Source: Agrostemma githago (taxonomy: Eukaryota; Streptophyta; Magnoliopsida; Caryophyllales; Caryophyllaceae). Taken from it: DNA of 64,000 nucleotides. This document shows, piece by piece, positions 56,291 to 64,000 of this stretch. The stretch lies in contig OY288262.1 of NCBI GenBank assembly GCA_958450325.1, positions 6,243,142 through 6,307,141 on the forward strand, in the 5' to 3' direction. The position numbers and the translations under genes are program-made. The notes under the pieces are model-generated. The model did no database searches. It was not told the DNA's origin and saw only the letters and a program-made list of their open reading frames with translations. Positions within the stretch are counted from its first letter, which is position 1, and each line of letters starts with the position of its first letter.

Positions 56291-56881
56291 GTTTTTACTG
56301 ACGAGTGTGCTCGAGCTTTTGACAGGATTAAGCAGGCTCTCGTTTCCGCACCTATTATCCGAGCTCCCGATTGGGATTTGCCTTTCGAGATTATGTGTGA
56401 TGCTAGCGATTACGCTGTAGGAGCCGTGCTCGGGCAAAGGAAAGACAAGGCTTTACATGCGATCTACTATGCTAGTCGGACGTTAGATATGGCACAGATC
56501 AATTATGCTACTATGGAGAAGGAGTTATTGGCCATCATCTATGCTCTAGACAAGTTTCGAGCCTATCTCATTGGCTCGAAGGTGATAGTGTACACAGATC
56601 ATGCAGCCTTGAAGTATCTTCTAGCGAAGAAGGAGGCCAAAGCGAGACTTATTAGATGGATCCTACTACTGCAAGAGTTTGACTTGGAGATCCGTGATAA
56701 GTCCGAGGCCGAGAATGTCGTAGCCGACCACCTATCCCGGCTAAGATATGATGGTGGGGATCTCGCTCCAATTGACGATTCATTCCCCGATGACCATTTG
56801 CTCGCTATTACCATGGACACTCCATGGTTTGCTGATTATGCCAATTTCCTAGTTGGAGGTACTCTACCTCCCGACCTTTAG
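56250..56881 (+). pseudogene. RNase H of element A
   Basis: It picks up at SKIAKPLTQLLLKDAPFVF, the RT thumb/connection. The RNase H core follows: FEIMCDASDYAVGAVLGQ (first Asp), TMEKELLAIIYALDKFR (Glu), VIVYTDHAALKYLL (Asp) and ENVVADHLSRL (last Asp). The four acidic residues are present. It degrades the RNA strand during reverse transcription and trims the polypurine primer. The frame ends at TAG 56,879-56,881 right after TLPPDL. The integrase part continues in the same frame, so this is a single nonsense change. Confidence 0.9.
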
Positions 56882-58117
56882 TATCAGCAGAAGAAGCGAT
56901 TTCTACATGATGTGAAGAGGTATTTTTGGGACGACCTGTATCTCTTTCGAGAATGTGCAGATGGCTTATTCAGGAGGTGTATTCCCGAGAGTGAGGTACA
57001 TTCTATCCTCACTAGGTGTCATTCCTCCCCTTATGGTGGACATCACGGTCCTTCGAAGACCTTTGCGAAGGTAATGCAATCGGGTTTCTATTGGCCCACT
57101 ATTCTCAGAGATGCCACCACTTTTATCCGTTCTTGCGACGCATGCCAACGAACTGGAAATATTTCTCGGCAACACGAAATGCCTCAAACCGGGATTCTTG
57201 AAGTAGAACTATTTGATCTTTGGGGTATAGATTACCAAGGACCATTCCCTTCTTCTTATGGGAATCGGTATATTTTGGTCGCCGTAGATTATGTTTCTAA
57301 GTGGGTGGAAGCCATCGCTTCACCTACTAACGATGCTAACGTGGTGATCCGGCTCTTTAAGAAGACAATATTCCCGCGTTTTGGGGTCCCACGGGCTGTT
57401 ATTAGTGATGGCGGTTCACATTTTCATGAACGCCAACTCACTAAGCTACTGAAGAAATACGGTGTTCACCACCGCACCGGGCTAGCTTATCATCCACAAA
57501 CTAGTGGACAAGTCGAGATCTCGAACCGTGAGATCAAGTCTATTCTCGAGAAGGTTGTCCATACTTCGAGAAAAGATTGGAGTTCGAAGCTCGACGATTC
57601 TCTTTGGGCTTACCGGACCGCATTCAAGACTCCTATCGGGACATCCCCGTATAGGCTTGTTTATGGCAAGGCTTGCCATCTACCCGTCGAGCTCGAGTTT
57701 AAGGCTATGTGGGCCTTAAAGGAGCTCAATCTCGATCCGAAGCTAGCCGGAGAGAAGCGCCTCATGCAATTGAACGAACTAGATGAATTCCGTCTCCATG
57801 CTTATGACAACGCGAGAATTTATAAGGAGCGGACAAAAAAATGGCATGATAAGCGCATTATCCCCCGAGAGTTCCATGTTGGCGATAAGGTACTTTTATT
57901 TAATTCCCGACTTAGACTCTTTCCCGGGAAACTTAAATCCCGATGGTCTGGACCGTTCACGGTGACTGAAGTTAATAAATTCGGGTCGGTTACACTAACT
58001 ACCGACAAAGGCGAAATATTCAAGGTGAACGGTCAACGCCTCAAGCTCTATCACGAAGGTGCATATGTCGGTGTCGTAGAGGCCATGGACCTCAACGACA
58101 CTCTCAATTCCACCTAA
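56882..58117 (+). pseudogene. Integrase of element A
   Basis: After the TAG the same frame reads YQQKKRFLHDVKRYFWDD and carries the HHCC zinc domain (CHSSPYGGHHGPSKTF to CDACQRTGN). The catalytic triad is WGIDYQGPF (Asp, about 57,227), VISDGGSHF (Asp) and QTSGQVEISNREIKSILE (Glu). The C-terminal GPF module (SRWSGPFTVTEVNKFGSV) precedes the TAA at 58,115. No chromodomain follows. It inserts the cDNA with 5-bp duplications, as seen here (GCCAT). All catalytic residues are intact. From the first Met after the stop (56,912) the piece is 401 residues. Confidence 0.92.
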
Positions 58118-58988
58118 TCCAAGTGAGGTAAACCGGTCGAGCGGGACCGTAAAAACCAGCGCTAACCGGGAGGCAACCCGGCACCACTTGTATAAATTTG
58201 TAATTTCCCTTTCCGCATTTTTTTTATTTTTATTTTTATTTTTAGCTTGGTAGCTTTAATTGGGAGTTAGTATTATTTATCGAGTGAGGACGAGGGAATT
58301 TTACGGTTTAATTGATTTAATTTCAGGATTTTGAAGCTATTTAATGGAAAAAAAGGCGAGAAGTAGCAAGTGCAGTGGTCACTCGACCGAGTGGCCCTTG
58401 CACTCGGTCGAGTGCACTTACGGAGCAGCTACTGCCCAGTTTCCAAGGGTTCACTCGATCGAGTGGCTCCTGCACTCGGTCTAGTGCCCCTGAACCGGGT
58501 TCAGTATCGTTTTTCGCCTTCTTTTATTTGTTTCCTAATCTTCTTTTCAAATCAGTTTTTTTTCATTAAAAACCCCTCCCCCTCATATTACCTAAGAACC
58601 CTAACCCCCAATTCACCCAATTCACTCTTATTTCATCAATTCCTCACCAAATCTCATGATTTTTGCTTCTAAATTGCAATTAGGAGTGTTTCTTTGTGTT
58701 TCTTGGTGTCGATTTCTGAAATTTTCGTCCCTTTCTCCCCTATTCTCGTCCAAACCGTCACCCTTGAGGTATATTACGGGATTTTTGATTTCCTTGCTTC
58801 TTTTCTTGATTTTATAGTTTAATTTCATCCTTAGTTATATACTAATCCCATTGCATGCTTGATTTTGTGTTGATTTCACCACTTTATGCTCAAAAATCGA
58901 TTTTTGTGTATAGGGTCTGATTTTGGCCGAGATGTTGTGTTTTTTGTGGGATTTTTGTATAATTCTATTTTGTTATTATGCTATAGTC
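58118..58988 (+). other. Spacer between integrase and ORF1, with dyads and a splice acceptor
   Basis: Non-coding. It contains four dyads (58,380-58,486) and a CT-rich stretch. A putative donor CTTGAG/GTATATTACGG lies near 58,768, and an acceptor TTATGCTATAG two bases before the ORF1 ATG. A spliced subgenomic message for ORF1 would fit, as proposed for Athila env-position ORFs. Confidence 0.5.
58380..58486. repeat. Four CACTCG-NN-CGAGTG dyads after integrase
   Basis: Sites at 58,380-58,393, 58,401-58,414, 58,452-58,465 and 58,473-58,486 (the last has one change, CTAGTG). Steps are 21, 51 and 21 bp, nearly the same layout as the four sites of the LTR. Confidence 0.8.
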
Positions 58989-60497
58989 ATGGCAGGAAGA
59001 AGGAATCCGCCCCGAAACAACAACAGGAACAGGAATGTAAGGCAGCCTGCTATTCAGCCTGTGCCAGGTTATGAAGAAATTACTTGCAGGGACGAGGCCC
59101 AGAGAGCTCGTTTAGTTACCTTGATACCTAGGACGATGGAGGCTACCCGGTGTTGCTCGTCACAATTCGCAATCGAGCTCGGTTTGAACGAGCAATTATT
59201 GCATCTCTTGTCCATGACCGGATTCGGTGGCTTATGGACACTACGTGAGTTATCTTACCGAGTACTCACTTTAGAATTTTTAAGTTCATTTGAATTTGAT
59301 AGACAAGAGAGTATGATTTCTTTTCGGTTGAACAATGAGGAGCAATCCATCTACCTTAGTGAATTGTCCGAGTGTCTTAGGCTTACCTCTAACCAGGCTG
59401 AAGACATCCTAGACATACCCGAGAGTTCGAAAGCACCTCCCTACTTTAAGTTATTTTCGGGTCGTGGTGCAACTGTCACCGCTATGGCGTTCAACGCCAT
59501 CCCACACCCTACTATCCGCCTCTTCTTGCGGATTTTGAGTCATGTGGCTTTTCCACGCTCCGACATGAGTAAACTTCACTCATTGGAGGTGTTGATTTTA
59601 GGACACTACCTAAACCCCTTTAGGCAATCCCTGAAGGCGTTTAGTGCACCGGGTATGATCTGTGTCGGAATCCAGCGCCAGATCAGTGGATCTGGACCGA
59701 TCGGTTGTGGAGCCATTGTCACCGCGCTAGCAAAGCGCTTTATTAGGGGTTTTGGGGAGTCAGTCACTTTTGAGAGTCTCACCGACCGCGTCCCTTTGCT
59801 GGACCGTGGCTACCTCTTCTCCACTTTGAAGTGGATTCGGGGCAATCCCCCGGAATTTCTGTGGCGCGTCCGAGACAAGGTTTGGATGAAAATCCCGGTT
59901 GTCGAAGGGACGATCCTACCCCCACTACTTGCATTACCACCCACTCCCGCAGGTGGGGACACGCCCGACCCACCGAGCTACCTCATTCCCGAGGAGCTCT
60001 TCATTTTCGAGGAGGGTACCCAACTCCCTCGACGTAGGGTTCGCGTACAGACCGAACCCGACGAGACCGAGGCCCCTAGGGTCACACCTACACCCACCCC
60101 GACCTTCCCGTTCCACACTCCGGGTGCCGAGTTTCCGCACCCGTACCCGTTTATGTATAATCCAGTTTATGAGCACTAGAGACGGGTACACGAGGGGATT
60201 AATCAGAGCATCGTCAACCGCGAGATCCACGAGTACATGCTTACTCAAGGCATCTTGGCGCCTCAGCACCCGTCCTACTGGAGAGGTCCGGGAGATACTA
60301 GTGGTATTTTCCACGATTATGGGGTTGATCCAGCTGCTTGGGGTCTGGACTACGGGCACACCTACGGCGGCCTAGGAGCACAGTGGTTGAGAGGCTTGCG
60401 ACAGTCGGGTCAGCAGGGTGGTACTAGCGGCTCAGGCCAGGGCGATACTGGAGCCGGTCCATCTGGGACCGGTGGAGACGACGAGATGGCTGATTAG
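58989..60497 (+). pseudogene. Athila ORF1 protein of element A
   Basis: The ATG at 58,989 opens MAGRRNPPRNNNRNRN, a basic Asn/Arg-rich start, just after a splice acceptor. A globular part follows (FAIELGLNEQLLHLLSM, LWTLRELSYRVLTLEFLSS, LRLTSNQAEDILDIPESS, FPRSDMSKLHSLEVLILGHY, FSTLKWIRGNPPEFL), then a Pro/Thr-rich tail. The frame meets TAG at 60,177-60,179 and continues open to a TAG at 60,495-60,497 through a Gly/Gln-rich end. This is the family called Athila ORF-1, in the position of env in retroviruses. I see no signal peptide or clear transmembrane helix in the main body, so envelope function is not supported. It is homologous to 37,002-38,605 of element B. Confidence 0.75.
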
Positions 60498-60499
60498 CC

Positions 60500-60511
60500 G
60501 GTTTGGGGGAG
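60500..60511 (+). other. Polypurine-tract-like copy 1 (GGTTTGGGGGAG)
   Basis: Identical in its 12 bases to the tract before the 3' LTR. It lies three bases after the ORF1 stop. Confidence 0.55.
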
Positions 60512-60669
60512 CTACCATTGTATATACGGTACTTTCTTTCCTTTTTATTTCTGTTTTTATTGTTTTCTTAGATTTTTTCTTCCCCTTAGGTCGAGTTGTC
60601 CTTAGGATTGGCTGTGGATTTGTTTGTCATATATGCTGTAGAGTCACATTGAGGACACTGTGACATTTA

Positions 60670-60681
60670 GGTTTGGGGGAG
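60670..60681 (+). other. Polypurine-tract-like copy 2 (GGTTTGGGGGAG)
   Basis: It is preceded by CATTGAGGACACTGTGACATTTA, much like the GAGGACA... lead-in of the terminal tract at 62,194-62,211. Confidence 0.55.
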
Positions 60682-62210
60682 GATTTGTGTGTTTTTGTGT
60701 GCTTTTTTTTCTGTTGTGTGCTTCCAAATTTTTAAAAAACTCAAAAAAAAAATTGAAAAATCAGAAAAATCCAAAAAGATTTTATTTTTGTGTGCTTTGT
60801 GTCTGTCTTGTGTCTGTTGTGAAACATGCAAAACGACGATGATGACATTGCATTTTACATAACCTCTCCTAATTGACAGCTAAATTCGCACCTGAATGCA
60901 TGTAATACTTGAGATGAGACGATTTTGATACGATTGCCTATTGAACCGTTAATTGCCAAATGAGTAAATTTGATCATTTTGTCGGCAAACCACAAAAATT
61001 CTGAGGATTTAGAGCTTCCTAGGCCAGTAACATCTATAACCGGTCTCATTTATATTTAGGAATTGAGTGGTTTCTCCTTATGGAATGTGTAACATAAATT
61101 TGCATAAATATGACGTCTGTCTCTTGATATTGAATATGTGTTTAGTTTGAGGAGGAGGTACATGAGGAAAGGCACTTCTGTTTTTGACGAGCTCCACATA
61201 GCCAAAATGACCCATTTTTACTACCTTGTAGATTTAGGTTATTTCTCCTCTGTTTAGCCCGTTTCAGCTGTTGTAAGCCAGTTTTCATGATATTTGTATC
61301 AATTAGCTACAACCCAGAACAGCCTACCTTACCAGGACAGTCGCAGTGAGCTTAATTGAGAATTATTCCACTAATCGGTCATAATTTGGATTTCTATACC
61401 TTTTGGATCTTAGTGGGTAATACTGTTATGTGACTTTGTATTCGCCTTCCCCTTGTCTGAATTGGAAAAAAAATATAGAAGCATGAAAAAGAAAGAAAGA
61501 AAGAAAAAGAAAAAAAATGGAATTAGAAAAAGAAGAAAAATTCCAAGAAAAAGAAAAGAAAAAACATATATGCTTCTTATAATATTTCGGGGAACGATCG
61601 AGATTTTGTAACTAGAATTGAATTATAATTAGGAGGATGACAAAATTCCCTCTTATGCTATTTTGAGTTTTATTTCTAGTTAGTGGCCAGAATTCATAGT
61701 TGAGGTTTTTGGATGGATAGTTTTTATTGTGTAGCTGCGACTACTGGTCTTAGCCCCACATTTCCATACGTGCTTTAGGCACAATCCATTTTATTCCCTC
61801 ACATATAAGCCACCCTTTGCAAGTCCTTGGCATGTACTATGGTCCTGATTGGTGGAACACGTGTTTAATTGGGGAGATTGATTTCATATTCGATTGCATG
61901 CATATTTCATAAGTCGAGTGAGTGTCTTTATTCTTTCCTATATTCACATATATACTTACCCGTACTTATGAGTGTCGAGCGACAACCGTAAGGAAGTCCG
62001 ACATTATTGGTCTCGCAAGATTGAAAGTTTGACAGGCAATTGTTTGATTATGGCATGATTATTGATCTCGTTGCATTCTTGTGTATTACATGTTTTCTCG
62101 TCGATTTTAGTCGATTTTAGGAGAATGATTGTAATTCAGCTCTGAGTCGTGTTTCACATCACTTGTCCTCGTTGTATGTATTAGTTGTTTGCTTGAGGAC
62201 AAGCAAGGGT

Positions 62211-62226
62211 TTGGTTTGGGGGAGTT
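62211..62226 (+). other. Polypurine tract of element A
   Basis: TTGGTTTGGGGGAGTT ends exactly at the 3' LTR. GAGGACAAGCAAGGGT precedes it. Confidence 0.85.
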
Positions 62227-63556
62227 TGATCAACGTATTTTATATCGTATTTTATTGTCCCCCGACAACCGTTTTTGAGCTTTTTTTCTTCCATAATTAT
62301 ATGTTTAATGTCAATTTCTATTAGAAAGTCGATACTGTCGGTTCTCGTGCTATTTTGTAGGTTAAGTGCAATTTCGAGCATATTTAAGAGTGATAACCCG
62401 GATAGCCGAGACGAGGACGGAAGACGAGGAAGAAAACGAAAAAGCCAAGAAGCAAAGGAATAGCTCAATTACGAGCCCAGCAGCACCCACTCGATCGAGT
62501 GGTGCTAAGCACTCGATCGAGTGCCTATTTTCGTGATCAACCAGACTGCAGATACGGATCCACTCGATCGAGTGCCTTGCTTTCAGGCCGCGAATTGGAT
62601 TTTCTTTTAATTAGAATTATGGGCCTGTTTTGTGAATCCAACTGATTTCTTTTAAATCAGTTGGAGGAGGATTGTCAGACTACTTTGGACTTATCACTTT
62701 TTGTATTCCTAGAGATATTACGTTACAGTAGCTTAGGGTAGAAGACTACGTTCATTCCGTTTTTCTTCGCAAGATTCATCGTATTCCGTTCTTCCTTTTT
62801 CAGATCTCAAATTGTTCGGTATCGCTACTTTAATTTTAATTTTAATTTTAATCTTAATTCCCTAGTTTAATTCTTGTCTTAATTCGTTCTTAGTTTTCGT
62901 AGTTATCTGATTTCAGTCTCGTAGTTTAATTTGATTCGCATTCACCATGTTTAATTGCAATTCATATTTTGTTAGTTTATTTACGATTATCATGAGTAGC
63001 TAATTTTTATCTAGGGTTTAAGGGGATCGATGGGTGTTAATTGGGTTATAGAAAATTGACCTGTCTCTGATCATATGAACTATCGCCTGAATGTTGTTTT
63101 AATTCTAATTGATTAATTACTGGCTAGGATTAATTAGTTAATATCACAATTAGGACTTTTCGCCGACCGGGTTAAGGACTAACTAGGTCACGATATTTTG
63201 GGTAGACTAGCTTAATTCTAGCGACCGCAGGTTAAGTTTAGTTCTAAAGTTTGTAGTAGTACCGACCGGACCTACACCTTAGACAGTTCGATTAGTGACC
63301 TGTTAATTGACTCCCTGACCCGATTGACATTCATTGTGAACCTGAGACCCTAGACCTTTTTATTATTGAGTTACCTTATAGCAATTAGTTGATAGTCCAC
63401 TCAAACAAACAGAAAAACAGTGACCCGTAATCTTTAGTCTAGACCTTAGAACAAGTAATTGAGTCCCGTCTCCTTGTGTTCGACCCCTACTTCACTATCT
63501 ACATTAGTTAGTGGACCTCAGGGTATCTTTGATTAGGGATACGACTACCCCTATCA
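62227..63556 (+). repeat. 3' LTR of element A
   Basis: It is 1,330 bp. It lacks 22 bp present in the 5' LTR, removing one of the four dyads, and has one extra T. Otherwise about 22 substitutions by eye. Confidence 0.95.
62488..62574. promoter_or_regulatory. Three CACTCG-AT-CGAGTG dyads in the 3' LTR
   Basis: Sites 62,488-62,501, 62,510-62,523 and 62,561-62,574. The fourth site of the 5' LTR is missing through a 22-bp deletion between identical ACTCGATCGAGTGC copies. Confidence 0.8.
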
Positions 63557-63744
63557 GCCATCTCAGCGGTGACTGTGTCGTCTTTCTTCACGAATGGCGC
63601 CCACCGTCTCTGTTGTTTTAACAACGCCCGCATCTTGATCTGCCACAGACTAAAACTATTTCTCCCATCAAAACTCTCAATTTTAACGCTCATCCCAGAC
63701 ATCTTTCTCACAGATCAAATTAACCTGAAGCTCTGATACCAGTT
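63557..63744 (-). pseudogene. Copia internal region copy 2, gag start
   Basis: The minus-strand frame from 63,711 (MRKMSGMSVKIESFDGRNSF, then KMRALLKQQRRWAPFVK) is open up to the element A junction. It keeps the CAG codon that is TAG in copy 1. The perfect primer site TGGTATCAGAGC (minus) is at 63,730-63,741. Confidence 0.8.
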
Positions 63745-64000
63745 TGTTATAACGGAAGAGAAAGACAAACAAATAAGAACGTAAAATCGAGAGACAGACA
63801 GATTTACGTGGTTCACTAACAACCTGTTAGCTACGTCCACGGGCAGAAGAAGGGGATAGTTTTTTTAATTTGAGGAGAGGTTACAGATTTCAGACTGATA
63901 TCATAATTTCTAGGGTAGAGGTATGAGAGTTTATATACTACTCTCAACCTAAACAGAAACCCTAAACAGATTAGGAAATCCTATACAATAAGGAAACCTA
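63745..64000 (-). repeat. Copia LTR copy 3, cut by the window end
   Basis: 256 bp visible, collinear with 48,462-48,717. If the array is one insertion, AACAT should follow its end beyond the window. Confidence 0.9.

Larger units (their letters stand above)
60498..62210 (+). other. Long 3' untranslated region of element A
   Basis: About 1.7 kb without a supported gene. It contains a purine-only stretch (AAAGAAAGAAAGAAAAAG type) at about 61,480-61,565 and two polypurine-tract-like copies (60,500 and 60,670). Confidence 0.6.
50691..63556 (+). mobile_element. Athila-type Ty3/gypsy retrotransposon (element A), TSD GCCAT
   Basis: LTRs 50,691-52,041 and 62,227-63,556 (TGATCAACG...CCCTATCA) are flanked by perfect GCCAT duplications (50,686-50,690 and 63,557-63,561). 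The tRNA-Asp primer site and a TTTGGGGGAGTT polypurine tract adjoin them. Interior order is gag, protease, reverse transcriptase, RNase H, integrase, then a separate ORF1. No chromodomain is seen. The downstream ORF and the primer site place it in the Athila lineage. By eye the LTRs differ by about 22 substitutions, one 22-bp and one 1-bp indel, so the insertion is young. Three in-frame TAG codons and two frameshifts make this copy non-autonomous today. Confidence 0.95.
48462..64000 (-). mobile_element. Tandem array of a deletion-derived Ty1/copia element, interrupted by element A
   Basis: The order is LTR 48,462-48,834, internal 48,835-49,666, LTR 49,667-50,039, internal 50,040-50,690 plus 63,557-63,744, and LTR 63,745-64,000 (cut by the window). 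All lie on the minus strand. The two internal regions are 832 and about 834 bp once element A and one copy of its target duplication are removed. Primer sites match initiator tRNA-Met. The internal region encodes only a gag start fused to an integrase/reverse-transcriptase linker, so it is non-autonomous. LTR-internal-LTR-internal-LTR arrays arise by unequal recombination between LTRs. The left flank is AACAT. The right flank is outside the window. Confidence 0.85.

Noticed and set aside
58989..60497. Reading ORF1 of element A as an envelope glycoprotein
   Set aside because: There is no signal peptide, Cys pattern or clear membrane anchor. Only its position resembles env.

Overview
The window is plant nuclear DNA built almost entirely of transposable elements nested inside one another. 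I infer a eudicot from the Athila-type Ty3/gypsy elements with tRNA-Asp primer sites, the hAT, Stowaway, Mutator and Helitron relics, and the AT-rich spacers. The species cannot be named from the sequence. No rRNA, tRNA or CRISPR locus is visible, and no intact single-copy host gene is complete here.

Layout. 1-808 is a long-TIR (Mutator-like) element. 1556-1775 is a palindromic MITE. 3975-9571 is an old Tat-lineage gypsy element with decayed pol, a 74-bp tandem array and a nested LTR that itself carries a hAT MITE. About 9,990-14,545 is a diverged, strongly pyrimidine-biased repeat domain with a 566-bp DNA transposon inside. 14,560-15,115 is a minisatellite. 16,117-18,860 is a solo LTR with a Stowaway MITE in it. 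19,544-20,513 (minus) holds four phase-consistent exons of an unrecognised gene. 20,721-21,710 is a foldback element, 21,993-23,804 a solo LTR, 25,396-26,785 a 0.66-kb-arm palindrome with exon-like content, and 27,709-31,000 contains a hAT MITE and Helitron ends.

31,175-46,780 (minus) is the wreck of a spliced gene. It has a Helitron-type Cys region, an RPA-like zinc ribbon and OB fold, and a Lys-rich tail. Element B (31,315-43,237) and a solo LTR (43,779-45,325) split it. Element B is an Athila-like element on the minus strand that lacks pol but keeps an ORF1-like gene. 48,462-64,000 is a tandem LTR-internal-LTR-internal-LTR array of a deletion-derived Ty1/copia element on the minus strand. 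Its second internal region is split by element A (50,691-63,556). Element A is a nearly complete Athila-type element with gag, protease, reverse transcriptase, RNase H, integrase and a downstream ORF1. Its LTRs are about 98% identical, and three in-frame TAG codons and two frameshifts break it.

Most notable observation: the Athila-type elements A, B, C and D carry arrays of short inverted-repeat sites (arm-NN-arm, with CG next to the two central bases). The arm sequence differs between elements (CACTCG, TCCCG, ACACG), but the spacing is the same: 20-23 bp within clusters and 46-51 bp between them. The arrays lie just upstream of the LTR TATA box where one is visible, in a coding linker and after integrase in A, and in the non-coding interior of B. 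This looks like a co-diversifying recognition system, and the ORF1 protein kept by both A and B is a candidate partner. That link is inference.
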